64,000 nucleotides of DNA, from NCBI RefSeq assembly GCF_014489615.1, contig NZ_CP060825.1:1295001-1359000 (forward strand), in the 5' to 3' direction. Under the pieces are notes generated by a model. The model did no database searches, was not told the DNA's origin, and saw only the letters and a list, made by a program, of their open reading frames with translations. This document shows positions 27,124 to 35,416 of this stretch, piece after piece. The number at the start of each line of letters is the position of its first letter. The first letter of the stretch is position 1. Origin of the DNA: Streptomyces genisteinicus (lineage in GTDB: Bacteria > Actinomycetota > Actinomycetes > Streptomycetales > Streptomycetaceae). A program made the position numbers and the translations under genes.

Positions 27124-27513
27124 GTGAGCGATTTCGTGCAGAGCCTGCGGCTGTGGTTCGCGCCGGGGCGTATCCGGGACGAGGGCGAGACCCCCGACTA
27201 CCGGTTCTCGCTCGCCAACGAGCGGACCTTCCTCGCCTGGATCCGCACCGCGCTCGCCCTGATCGGAGGCGGTTTCGCCGTCGACCAGTTCCTTCCCGAC
27301 CTCCGGTGGGGGGTGCGTGCGGGCCTCGCGCTCGCGCTGATCGGCACCGGTGCCGTGTGCGCCGTGCGCGCGGTGAACCACTGGGTGCGGTGCGAGCGCG
27401 CCATGCGCCGGGGCGAGGACCTGCCCTCGTCGCGCTTCCCCGCGCTGCTGGCCGTGCTGGTGGCCGTGGTGGCCCTGGCGATGGTGCTGATCGTGGCCTG
27501 GGGCGACGTATGA
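27124..27513 (+). CDS. DUF202 (YidH-type) membrane protein
   Basis: The 129-residue protein has the DUF202 signature FSLANERTFLAWIRTALALIGGG and three predicted transmembrane helices (about 40-58, 62-80, 100-122). The GTG start at 27124 puts the conserved region in the expected place. A second DUF202 gene follows 92 bp downstream, and the two probably form a pair in the membrane. The function of the family is unknown. Confidence 0.88.
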   Translation: MSDFVQSLRLWFAPGRIRDEGETPDYRFSLANERTFLAWIRTALALIGGGFAVDQFLPDLRWGVRAGLALALIGTGAVCAVRAVNHWVRCERAMRRGEDLPSSRFPALLAVLVAVVALAMVLIVAWGDV

Positions 27514-27604
27514 CGGCCGGGGCGTGGCCCGGGACGGGGCCCGTGACAGCCGGGACGGGGCCCGCCCCGGCCGCGGTGCGGGCCGCGGCGTCGCGGGGCG
27601 ACGG

Positions 27605-27922
27605 GTGACGGTGTCCCCGTCCGGGCGCGATCCGGGCCTCCAGCCCGAGCGCACACGGCTGGCCTGGCGGCGCACGGTGCTGAGCTGGACGGTGGTGGCG
27701 GTGCTCGCCGTACGGCAGGTGGCGAGCGACGGGACGGTGTGGACGGACGTCCTCGCGATGGGGATGTGCGTGCTGGCCCTGCTGGCCTTCGCCTCCGTGG
27801 CGGACCGGCGGATGCGCGCGATGGCCGCGGCCCGGCCCGCCGCGATGACGGCGGGCGGGGCGGCGGCCGCGGTGGTCTGCACGCTGGTGCTGGCGGCGTT
27901 CGCCGTCGCCATCGTGGTGTGA
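27605..27922 (+). CDS. second DUF202 membrane protein
   Basis: The 105-residue protein has a short form of the same domain, PGLQPERTRLAWRRTVLSW, and three hydrophobic helices ending at AVAIVV. It starts at GTG 27605 or the nearby GTG 27611. It is a probable partner of the upstream DUF202 protein, as such tandem pairs are common in actinomycetes. Confidence 0.82.
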   Translation: MTVSPSGRDPGLQPERTRLAWRRTVLSWTVVAVLAVRQVASDGTVWTDVLAMGMCVLALLAFASVADRRMRAMAAARPAAMTAGGAAAAVVCTLVLAAFAVAIVV

Positions 27923-27961
27923 GGCCGGAGGGCACCTGTGGGGCGCGTCCGCCGCGCTGGT

Positions 27962-27983
27962 GCGCTCCTCCGCCGTGGAGCGC
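27962..27983 (+). terminator. short stem-loop after the DUF202 pair
   Basis: GCGCTCC (27962-27968) pairs with GGAGCGC (27977-27983) around an 8-nt loop. It is weak but well placed. The 27923-28173 spacer otherwise shows no gene. Confidence 0.4.
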
Positions 27984-28173
27984 GTGAGCCGCCCCGGTGG
28001 GCTTTCCGGCGGTGGGGCGGGGAGGCCGCCGTGCCACCCGGCCCGTCCCGGGAGGCTCTGTGGTCCGATGATCCGCCTTTCCCGGGGCCCGGTTCGGTGC
28101 CGGGCCGCGTACCCCTCGCACGACTAGCCTGGAATGCGGCATTTGCCACCATGTCGACCCCGAGGTGAGCACC

Positions 28174-28470
28174 ATGACCGCCCTGCATCACGAGCACACC
28201 GGCCACGCCCACGTCCACGGCCCCCGGTGCGGCCACACCGAGATCCGCCACGGCGACCATCTCGACTACGCGCACGACGGGCACCTCCACCGCTCCCACG
28301 ACGGGCACTGGGACGAGTGCGAGACCGGTGAGCACGTCTCGCACAGCGGCCACGCCCACCAGCACGGCGACGGCTGCGGTCACCCGGCCGTCGTGCACGG
28401 CGACCACGTCGACTACGTCCACGACGGCCACCGCCACGCGCCGCACGACGGCCACTGGGACGACCACTGA
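28174..28470 (+). CDS. histidine-rich metal-binding protein with internal duplication
   Basis: The 98-residue protein contains about 28 histidines. Two tandem halves share the order HAHxHG, CGH, HGDHxDY, HDGHxHxxHDGHWD, so the gene arose by internal duplication. Such sequences chelate Zn, Ni or Co and act as storage or buffer proteins. The cytosolic prediction rests on the absence of a signal peptide. ATG 28174 is preceded by GAGGTGA; an in-frame GTG at 28165 is less likely. Metal-dependent regulation, for example by Zur, is plausible, but I could not identify a clear box. Confidence 0.85.
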   Translation: MTALHHEHTGHAHVHGPRCGHTEIRHGDHLDYAHDGHLHRSHDGHWDECETGEHVSHSGHAHQHGDGCGHPAVVHGDHVDYVHDGHRHAPHDGHWDDH

Positions 28471-28541
28471 CGCGGCAGGCCGCTCCCGGGCCGGCCGCGC
28501 GGCGGAGGGAACTCCCCCGCGGACGCCCCGGGGGCACCCCG

Positions 28542-28565
28542 CGCGGGCCGGACCGCCGGCCCGCG
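28542..28565 (+). terminator. terminator after the His-rich gene
   Basis: The 10-bp stem CGCGGGCCGG / CCGGCCCGCG has the 4-nt loop ACCG. Confidence 0.7.
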
Positions 28566-28671
28566 AGCCGGGTCGCGCCGTGTTCCCCTCGGCGCCCGCA
28601 ACTGACAGGCTCTCAGGGCCCGTTACACCGGGCCCTCAGCCGTCTGGACCTGCCCGTCAGGGGGAGCAACC

Positions 28672-29586
28672 GTGCCTGCCACCGATCCGTACCTCGTCCG
28701 GCTGACGCCGAACGTGCACGCCTACGTCCAGCCGGACGGCGGCTGGTGCCTGAACAACGCCGGGTTCGTCAGCGACGGGGAGTCGACCCTGCTCGTCGAC
28801 ACCGCCGCCACCGAGCACCGTGCGCGCGCACTCCTGGCGGCGCTCACCGGCACCGGCGCCCCGCCGCCGCGCACCGTCGTCAACACCCACCACCACGGCG
28901 ACCACACCTACGGCAACGGCGTCTTCGCGCCGGAGGCGGTGATCGTCGGGCACGACGCCTGCCGCGAGCAGGTGCTGTCCGCCGGGAGGCAGCTGCACCT
29001 GCTGTGGCCGGGGACCGATTTCGGCGACGTGCGGATCACCCCGCCGGACATGACCTACAACGACCGCATGACGCTGCACGCGGGCGGCACCGAGGTGCGC
29101 CTCCTGCATCCGGGCGGTGTCGCGCACACCCTCGGCGACACCGTCGTGCACCTGCCGGCCGAGGGCGTCGTCTTCACCGGTGACCTGGTCTTCGCCGGCG
29201 GGACGCCGTTCGTGGCGGTGGGCTCGCTCAGCGGTTCGCTGCGGGCGCTCGGCGTACTCCGCTCGCTGGGGGCGGAGATCGTGGTGCCGGGCCACGGGCC
29301 GGTGACGGACCCGTCGGCGTACGACGCGACGGAGCGCTACCTCCTCTTCGTCGCCTCGCTCGCCGAGAAGGGGTACGCCGCCGGGCGCACGCCGCTGGAG
29401 ACGGCCATGGCGGCGGACCTCGGCGAGTTCGCCGGGCTCCGGGAGAGCGAGCGCCTGGTGGCGAACGTGCACCGCGCCTACGCGGAGCTGGCGGGGCTTC
29501 CGGAGGGTTCGCCGCTGGACGAGGCGGCGGTGATGGGTGACATGACGACGATGAACGGCGGCACTCCGGTCGCCTGCCACGCCTGA
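28672..29586 (+). CDS. MBL-fold metallohydrolase
   Basis: The 304-residue protein has the zinc motif NTHHHGDHTYGNGVF, later ligands HPGGVAHTLGDTVVH and VFTGDLVFAGG, and the terminal VPGHGPVTD, all in MBL-fold order. It lacks a signal peptide. The C-terminal 80 residues are helical and resemble the SoxH/quinoprotein-relay-like subgroup. The substrate is unknown. It starts at GTG 28672 behind GGGGGAGCAACC. Confidence 0.88.
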   Translation: MPATDPYLVRLTPNVHAYVQPDGGWCLNNAGFVSDGESTLLVDTAATEHRARALLAALTGTGAPPPRTVVNTHHHGDHTYGNGVFAPEAVIVGHDACREQVLSAGRQLHLLWPGTDFGDVRITPPDMTYNDRMTLHAGGTEVRLLHPGGVAHTLGDTVVHLPAEGVVFTGDLVFAGGTPFVAVGSLSGSLRALGVLRSLGAEIVVPGHGPVTDPSAYDATERYLLFVASLAEKGYAAGRTPLETAMAADLGEFAGLRESERLVANVHRAYAELAGLPEGSPLDEAAVMGDMTTMNGGTPVACHA

Positions 29587-29614
29587 CGGCCCCACCAGCC
29601 GGGCCCCGCCACCC

Positions 29615-29654
29615 GGGCCGGACGGCGCCGCTCCCCCGCGGCGCCGTCCGGCCC
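29615..29654 (+). terminator. terminator after the MBL-fold gene
   Basis: A perfect 16-bp stem (29615-29630 with 29639-29654) has an 8-nt loop. Confidence 0.85.
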
Positions 29655-29700
29655 TCCCTGTGACATGCGCGGCCGGTGCGGTTCACGGGCTGGACGACAT

Positions 29701-29714
29701 ACCGACTGGTCGGT
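29701..29714. promoter_or_regulatory. TetR-type operator, ACCGAC-N2-GTCGGT
   Basis: A perfect inverted repeat lies 54 bp before the kinase ATG. A near-identical element occurs at 37870-37883 before the SDR/ligase/TetR operon. It is probably bound by the TetR regulator encoded at 34775-35368. Confidence 0.6.
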
Positions 29715-29768
29715 CATCATGGTCGCGTCCAGGACCGACGACCGGAACCGCCCCCGGAGGTGCCCCTC

Positions 29769-30788
29769 ATGAGCCCAGCCCCACAGGGCCTCGACCCCGA
29801 GCAGCTGCGCGGCCGTCTCGACCGCGAACGGCCGGGGCTGGTGAACGGGCCGCTGACCGCGCGGCTCATCCAGGGCGGCCGCTCCAACCTCACCTACGCC
29901 GTCACCGACGGGACGAACCGGTGGGTCGTCCGCCGCCCGCCGCTGGGCCACGTCCTCGCGACCGCGCACGACATGAAGCGCGAGCACCGGGTGATCAGCG
30001 CACTCGTCGGGACCGCGGTGCCGGTGCCGGAGCCGGTGCTGCTGTGCGAGGACGACTCCGTGCTCGGCGCCCCGTTCTACGTGATGGAGTTCGTCGAGGG
30101 CACCCCGTACCGCACCGCGGAGCAGCTGGCCCCGCTCGGCCCGGAGCGCACCCGCGACGCGGTGCTCGGGCTCGTCGACACCCTCGTCGACCTGCACGCC
30201 GTCGACCCGGAGGCCGTCGGCCTCGGGGACTTCGGCCGGCCCGAGGGGTTCCTCGACCGCCAGCTGCGCCGCTGGGGCAAGCAGCTCGCCGCCTCCCGGG
30301 GCCGTGAACTGGCCGGGATCGACGAGCTGCACGCGGCGCTCGGGCGGGAGCTGCCGGTCTCCCCCGCGCCCACCGTGGTGCACGGCGACTACCGCCTAGA
30401 CAACGTCCTCATCGGCGAGGACGACCGCATCAAGGCGGTCCTCGACTGGGAGATGTCGACGCTCGGCGACCCGCTGACCGATCTCGGCCTGCTGGTGATG
30501 TACAGCCGCCGGCTGGAGCTGCCCGGCTCGCCGATCAGCACCACCGCGGGCGCCGTGGGGCATCCGGCGCCGGAGGAGCTGATCGAGCGGTACGCCGCCC
30601 GGTCCGGCCGGGACGCGTCCGCGATCTCCTGGTACACCGCCTTCGCCTGGTTCAAGCTCGCCGTGATCCTCGAGGGCATCCACTACCGCTACACCCTCGG
30701 CCAGACCGTCGGCGCCGGCTTCGACCGGATCGGCGATCTCGTCCCCGTCTTCATCGAGCACGGTCTCACCACCCTCCAGGAAGGCTGA
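29769..30788 (+). CDS. APH-fold phosphotransferase of the ACAD10/11-LvaA group
   Basis: The 339-residue kinase-like protein has LIQGGRSNLTYAV as nucleotide loop, the catalytic HGDYRLDN (Brenner HxDxxxxN pattern) and AVLDWEMSTLGDP with the metal-binding Asp. An acyl-CoA dehydrogenase gene follows after 7 bp. Homologous kinases are fused to acyl-CoA dehydrogenases in human ACAD10/11 and are encoded next to one in the Pseudomonas levulinate operon (LvaA), where the kinase phosphorylates 4-hydroxyacyl-CoA. The same role is inferred here; it is not an antibiotic-resistance kinase. ATG 29769 follows GGAGG. Confidence 0.85.
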   Translation: MSPAPQGLDPEQLRGRLDRERPGLVNGPLTARLIQGGRSNLTYAVTDGTNRWVVRRPPLGHVLATAHDMKREHRVISALVGTAVPVPEPVLLCEDDSVLGAPFYVMEFVEGTPYRTAEQLAPLGPERTRDAVLGLVDTLVDLHAVDPEAVGLGDFGRPEGFLDRQLRRWGKQLAASRGRELAGIDELHAALGRELPVSPAPTVVHGDYRLDNVLIGEDDRIKAVLDWEMSTLGDPLTDLGLLVMYSRRLELPGSPISTTAGAVGHPAPEELIERYAARSGRDASAISWYTAFAWFKLAVILEGIHYRYTLGQTVGAGFDRIGDLVPVFIEHGLTTLQEG

Positions 30789-30795
30789 GCAGCCC

Positions 30796-32010
30796 ATGGA
30801 TTTCGCTTTCGACGCCCGTACCGAGGAACTCCGCGCCAAACTCCTGGCCTTCATGGACGAGTACGTCTACCCGGCCGAGGAGATCGAGCACGAGCAGCGC
30901 GCCCGGCTCGCCTCCCCGTGGGACACCCCCGCGATCGTCGAGGAGCTGAAGGCGGAGGCGCGCCGGCAGGGCCTGTGGAACCTGTTCCTCCCCGACTCCG
31001 AGTACGGTGCCGGGCTGACGAACCTCCAGTACGCGCCGCTCGCCGAGATCACCGGCCGCAGCCCCCACATCGCCCCCACCGCGCTCAACTGCGCGGCCCC
31101 GGACACCGGGAACATGGAGGTGCTGACGCAGTTCGGCAGCGAGGAGCAGAAGAAGCAGTGGCTGCAGCCGCTGCTCGCGGGCGGGATCCGCTCCGCCTTC
31201 GCGATGACCGAGCCGGAGGTCGCCTCGTCGGACGCGACCAACATCCGCACCCGCATCGACCGGGACGGCGACGACTACGTCGTCAACGGCCGCAAGTGGT
31301 ACATCTCCGGGGCGATGAACCCCCGGTGCGAGATCTTCATCGTGATGGGCAAGACCGACCCGGACGGCGACGACATCCGCCGCCAGCAGTCGATGATCCT
31401 GGTGCCGCGCGACACCCCGGGCGTCGAGATCCGGCGCGCGATGCAGGTGTACGGCTACGAGGACCACTCCCACGGCGGCCACGCCGAGGTCGTCTTCACC
31501 GACGCCCGGGTCCCGGCGGCCAACCTGATCGGCGAGGAGGGCGGCGGCTTCGCCATCGCCCAGGCCCGCCTGGGGCCCGGCCGCATCCACCACTGCATGC
31601 GCCTGATCGGCATGGCCGAGCGGGCCATCGAGCTCATGTGCCGGCGGGCCGTCGCGCGTGAGGCGTTCGGCAAGGCGATCGCCCAGCAGGGCGTGGTGCA
31701 GAACTGGATCGCCGACGCCCGCGTCACGGTGGAGCAGCTGCGCCTGCTGGTGCTGAAGACGGCCTGGCTGATGGACACCGTGGGCAACAAGGGGGCCCAC
31801 ACCGAGATCCAGGCCATCAAGATCGCGACGCCGCGTGCCGTGGTGGACATCCTCGACAAGGCGGTCCAGGTGCACGGCGCGGGCGGCGTCAGCCAGGACT
31901 TCCCGCTGGCGGAGCTGTGGGCGTCGGCCCGCACCCTGAAGCTGGCGGACGGTCCGGACGAGGTGCACCAGCGGTCCCTGGCCCGCCGGGAGCTGAAGCG
32001 CCACCTCTGA
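30796..32010 (+). CDS. acyl-CoA dehydrogenase (ACAD10/11-, LvaC-like)
   Basis: The 404-residue flavoprotein has SAFAMTEPEVASSDATNI (FAD/substrate loop), the WYISGA strand and the C-terminal QVHGAGGVSQDFPLA. The catalytic-base region reads LADGPDEVH where classical enzymes have YEGTSxIQ, so Asp replaces the usual Glu, as is typical of the ACAD10/11-like subgroup. It forms an operon with the kinase. It probably removes phosphate or unsaturates a 4-phosphoacyl-CoA made by the kinase, allowing normal beta-oxidation of 4-hydroxy acids. That reaction is by analogy. Confidence 0.88.
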   Translation: MDFAFDARTEELRAKLLAFMDEYVYPAEEIEHEQRARLASPWDTPAIVEELKAEARRQGLWNLFLPDSEYGAGLTNLQYAPLAEITGRSPHIAPTALNCAAPDTGNMEVLTQFGSEEQKKQWLQPLLAGGIRSAFAMTEPEVASSDATNIRTRIDRDGDDYVVNGRKWYISGAMNPRCEIFIVMGKTDPDGDDIRRQQSMILVPRDTPGVEIRRAMQVYGYEDHSHGGHAEVVFTDARVPAANLIGEEGGGFAIAQARLGPGRIHHCMRLIGMAERAIELMCRRAVAREAFGKAIAQQGVVQNWIADARVTVEQLRLLVLKTAWLMDTVGNKGAHTEIQAIKIATPRAVVDILDKAVQVHGAGGVSQDFPLAELWASARTLKLADGPDEVHQRSLARRELKRHL

Positions 32011-32020
32011 GGCGCGCGGG

Positions 32021-32053
32021 CGCGGACGGGCGGACGCGGTCCGTCCGTCCGCG
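32021..32053 (+). terminator. terminator after the kinase-ACAD operon
   Basis: A 15-bp stem with one mismatch (32021-32035 with 32039-32053) has a 3-nt loop, 11 bp after the stop. It is followed by GTCCGTC-type simple repeats. Confidence 0.75.
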
Positions 32054-32109
32054 CGTCCGTCTGCCCCTCCGCGCCTCCGTCCGAGCGCGTCCGTCCGTCG
32101 CGCGCCGGC

Positions 32110-34326
32110 TCAGATCAGGTGGTTGCCGTCCCACTCCGGGAGGACCAGGTTGGCGAGGCCGCGCGGCCGGAAGGGCGCGGTGCGGTCGCCGGTGCCCCTG
32201 TACAGCCACTTGTAGCCGTCCGAGCCGACGGTCAGCAGGTCCGCCCGTCCGTCGCGGTCGGCGTCGCCGATGGCGACGAGCTGCGGCATCGCGCCCCAGC
32301 CGCCGCCGACCCGGGTCCGGGCGGTGAACGTGCCGTCCCCCTTCCCGAGGTACAGCCACAGCACACCCGAGCGGTCCCGGGCCAGCAGGTCGCCGGCCTT
32401 CGCCCCGGCCAGGTCGCCCGCCAGGGTGAGACCGTCGTAGATGTCCCAGCCGCCGCCGACGCGGGTGCGCGCCGCGAACGGCGCGCTCCGGTCGCCGGTG
32501 CCCCGGTGGAGCCACAGGACACCGGACGCGTCGGAGGCGACGAGGTCGGCGCGGCCGTCACCGGTGAGGTCGCCGCCCGCGGCGACGGAGGTGTAGCCGC
32601 CCCAGCCGCCGCCGACCCGGGTGCGGGCGGTGAACGTGCCGTCCCCCTTCCCGAGGTACAGCCACAGCACACCCGAGCGGTCCCGGGCCACCAGGTCGTC
32701 GGTGCGTGCCCCGGCGAGGTCCCCGGCGGACTCGATCAGGTCGTAGGTGTTCCATCCGCCGCCGACGAGCGCCCGGTCCGTGCCCTCGAGTTGGTCGGCG
32801 AAGGCCCAGTAGTCGGTGTCGAGCCGCCAGAGCCGGCCGCCGGCGTCCCGGGCGAGGAGGTCGGGGGCGCCGTTGTCCGTGAAGTCGTGCGCGGAGGGGG
32901 CGCGCGTGACGGTGAAACGGCCGGACCCCTTGAGGTCGGGGCCGATGCCGTTCAGCGGACGGGCGGTGAACTCCCAGGTGTACTCGCCGTTGTAGGCGGA
33001 CATCCTTTCGTCGAAGCCCAGGTCGCCCTGCCACGGGAAGGTGTAGTCGGGCGTGTACGGGTGGGTGACGGAGAAGCGCATGGTCTTCCCGGTGCGCACG
33101 TGCCGCAGCGTCCCCGTGAGGTCCGCGTTGTGACGTGACAGCCGCCAGGTCAGCGCGCGCTGTCCGTGCGGTGCGTCGAGGTCGATCACGGACCCGATGT
33201 CGTGGCCGAGCAGGCTGAGCGCCGTGGACTCGCCCGTGGTCGCCACGAGTTCCGCGGTGGGGGCGCCGTCGGCCGTGGGCGGCGCGATGCGGTAGACGCC
33301 CTCGCCCTTCGCCACCGTGCCGCCGCGCACGTACAGGGAGCCGTCGGGTCCCGTGGCCGCCGAGTTCACGTGGTCGAGCAGCGGGCGCACGGTCCCCTTC
33401 GTCAGGTGGCGTGCGGTCAGCGCGTGCATCGGGTCCGGCGTCCCGGAGGTGTGCCCGCCGCGTACGCCGTAGGTCAGCCAGTCGCCGGCCAGACCGATCT
33501 CGACGCCGTACGCCGAGGCGCCGAGCGGGATCCGCTGGGTCGTTTCGGTGGCGCGGGTCACGACGACCACCGATCCCTTCGAGCCCTCCTCCTCGACCCA
33601 GGCGAGGTGGGTCCGGGAGACGGCCACGTCCCCCTTGAGGCCCGCCGGGGGAATCGGCCCGTGGACGGAGACGGTGGACGCGGCCAGGTCCACGAAGCCC
33701 CAGGTGCGCTCCCCCGACGCCGCGGTGAAGGTGACGAGGGCGTGTTCCGGGGTGGCGGCGCCGACGGCGATCGCGGTGGCGCCGGCGGGCAGCCCGGTGA
33801 GCGGGGTGACCACGCCGTCCACGCCGTGCCCGCGCAGGACGGTCCGGCCGCCCTCGTCGACGACGGTGGTGAAGATCGTCCGGCCCGCCCCGCCCGCGTA
33901 GGAGATGCCCGAGCCCACGGGGAAGGCCACCCGGAGCAGTTGGGTGCCCGCCGCCATGTCCCGCAGCACGGCCGCGTTCGGGGCACGGTCCACCACCAGG
34001 TCCCCGACGCCTGTGGCGTTGGCCGCCGAGGAGGACGCCAGTGTCGTGTGGGTGCCGTCCACGCCGCTGACCCAGCGGTGATCCAGTGCGGTCTCGGACC
34101 GGACCAGGTACCCCGTCGCGGTCGCCCCGGTGAGCCTGAAGCCGGCCGGGAACGGCGAAGCGCTCTCCTCGGCCGAGGCCCGTGCCCCGGCCGTGTCCGG
34201 CGCGGCGGCCGGGACCGCGGGAGGCGCGGCCAGGGCCGGGGCGCTCATGCCGCCCGCTCCGAGCGTGACGGCGAGGACGGTGGAGACGGCGGCGGCGAGC
34301 CGCCGGGCCGTACGGGTGCGAGGCAC
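32110..34326 (-). CDS. secreted FG-GAP/VCBS repeat protein
   Basis: The 738-residue form starts at GTG 34326 behind GGGGGAAAC. An ATG at 34353 would add nine residues. The signal peptide ends GGMSAPALAAPP. Residues about 50-480 look like a beta-propeller or beta-sandwich of unknown type. Residues about 490-738 carry FG-GAP-like repeats with GVLWLYLGKGDGTFTARTRV and Asp loops DLTGDGRADLVA and DADRDGRADLLT. Two repeats are almost identical over about 100 bp at an offset of 306 bp (102 codons), indicating recent internal duplication. It is extracellular; the ligand is unknown. Confidence 0.88.
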   Translation of the reverse strand: MPRTRTARRLAAAVSTVLAVTLGAGGMSAPALAAPPAVPAAAPDTAGARASAEESASPFPAGFRLTGATATGYLVRSETALDHRWVSGVDGTHTTLASSSAANATGVGDLVVDRAPNAAVLRDMAAGTQLLRVAFPVGSGISYAGGAGRTIFTTVVDEGGRTVLRGHGVDGVVTPLTGLPAGATAIAVGAATPEHALVTFTAASGERTWGFVDLAASTVSVHGPIPPAGLKGDVAVSRTHLAWVEEEGSKGSVVVVTRATETTQRIPLGASAYGVEIGLAGDWLTYGVRGGHTSGTPDPMHALTARHLTKGTVRPLLDHVNSAATGPDGSLYVRGGTVAKGEGVYRIAPPTADGAPTAELVATTGESTALSLLGHDIGSVIDLDAPHGQRALTWRLSRHNADLTGTLRHVRTGKTMRFSVTHPYTPDYTFPWQGDLGFDERMSAYNGEYTWEFTARPLNGIGPDLKGSGRFTVTRAPSAHDFTDNGAPDLLARDAGGRLWRLDTDYWAFADQLEGTDRALVGGGWNTYDLIESAGDLAGARTDDLVARDRSGVLWLYLGKGDGTFTARTRVGGGWGGYTSVAAGGDLTGDGRADLVASDASGVLWLHRGTGDRSAPFAARTRVGGGWDIYDGLTLAGDLAGAKAGDLLARDRSGVLWLYLGKGDGTFTARTRVGGGWGAMPQLVAIGDADRDGRADLLTVGSDGYKWLYRGTGDRTAPFRPRGLANLVLPEWDGNHLI

Positions 34327-34567
34327 GTTTCCCCCAGGAGACCGGGCGCGCACGCTGCGCGCGCATGATCAGACCTCCGGGCGGGCGCGAGGGTTGTACG
34401 CCGGGGCGGATCTCCGCGGGGCTCGGCGGGTCCGTGCGGTGGCGGTGGCGGTCGCGGACGGGCGGGGGCACGGCCGGGCCCCGGGTGGAAGGCAGGGGCG
34501 CCGACGGGCCGCGGGGGCGGCTGCGGCGTCGAGGCGACGGGGGCGGGCGGCGCGCGCCCCTGGGCTC

Positions 34568-34717
34568 TCAGTACCCCCCGCCCGGCGTGTGGTCCGCGAG
34601 GGCCAGCTCGCGGGCGAAGCGTGCGAGGCGGAGCGCGGCCCGGGCGAGGGCCCGGCGGAGCCGGTGGGGGGTGGAGCCGTAGGCCGTGCTCCACAGCGCC
34701 GGCAGGCGGGTGGCCAT
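34568..34717 (-). CDS. possible 49-aa small protein
   Basis: The frame from ATG 34717 reads MATRLPALWSTAYGSTPHRL and then an amphipathic Arg/Ala/Leu-rich helix ending ADHTPGGGY. It has plausible Streptomyces codon use and lies between the FG-GAP gene and the TetR gene. No homologue is recognised; it may be spurious. The neighbouring 34327-34567 spacer shows no gene. Confidence 0.3.
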   Translation of the reverse strand: MATRLPALWSTAYGSTPHRLRRALARAALRLARFARELALADHTPGGGY

Positions 34718-34774
34718 GCCTCCAGCGTGGCCCGGCCGGGCGGACCGGGCCACCGGTGGGCGGCCCGGGACGGT

Positions 34775-35368
34775 CTACGGGCGCAGGGCGCGCAGCAGGA
34801 GGTCGGCGAGGTGGTCGGCGACCTGCTGCTTGGTGAGGGGCCCGTCGGGGCGGTACCACGTGGAGAGGTGGTGGACCGAGCCGAAGTGGTAGTCGACGAC
34901 CAGGTCGGCGGGGGTGGCGGAGGAGAACACGCCGCTGCGCTGCCCCTCCTCGACCAGCGCGCGGAAGCGCTCGTGGTAGCGGCGGCGCTCGGAGCGGACC
35001 TGCTTGTGCTTCTCGGGGCTCAGGTGGTGCATGGAGCGGAAGAAGATGGCCGCGTCGTCGAGGTTGTCGATGGTGGTGACGACGACGTCGGCCGCCGCGC
35101 CCCGCAGCCGGTCCTCGATGGGCTCGCCGGAGCCGGCGAAGGCGTCGAGGCGTTCCTGCTGGACGCGCAGGACCCGGGCGTAGACCTCCTGGAGGAGGTC
35201 CTCCTTGGAGCCGAAGTAGTGGTAGAGCGCGCCCTTGGTGACGCCTGCCTTCTCCACGATCTCCTGGACGGAGGTGCGATCGTACCCCTGCTCCGCGAAG
35301 AGGCGGGTGGCGGTGGCCAGCAGTCTCTGCGGTACGGGGGTCCCCTCCCCGTCCGTCGTCCTGGCCAT
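34775..35368 (-). CDS. TetR-family regulator of acyl-CoA catabolism
   Basis: The 197-residue protein has an N-terminal TetR helix-turn-helix (residues about 12-60) with YDRTSVQEIVEKAGVTKGAL and YHYFGSKEDLL. A KstR2-like all-helical ligand domain follows. It is the last gene of the operon SDR - acyl-CoA ligase - tetR, 48 bp after the ligase. Its probable operator is ACCGAC-N2-GTCGGT before this operon (37870) and before the kinase-ACAD operon (29701). Acyl-CoA esters are the likely inducers, by family analogy. Confidence 0.9.
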   Translation of the reverse strand: MARTTDGEGTPVPQRLLATATRLFAEQGYDRTSVQEIVEKAGVTKGALYHYFGSKEDLLQEVYARVLRVQQERLDAFAGSGEPIEDRLRGAAADVVVTTIDNLDDAAIFFRSMHHLSPEKHKQVRSERRRYHERFRALVEEGQRSGVFSSATPADLVVDYHFGSVHHLSTWYRPDGPLTKQQVADHLADLLLRALRP

Positions 35369-35416
35369 CGCGCCACCCGCCTTTCGTCCTGATTTCCTCT
35401 GGTGCCGAGCCGGTTC

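Noticed and set aside
28080..28173. Zur or other metal box before the His-rich gene
   Set aside because: Only an imperfect TGGAATGC/GCATTTGCCA element was found, too weak to call.
29769..30788. Calling the APH-fold gene an aminoglycoside-resistance gene
   Set aside because: The operon with an acyl-CoA dehydrogenase and the operator context point to acyl-CoA metabolism.
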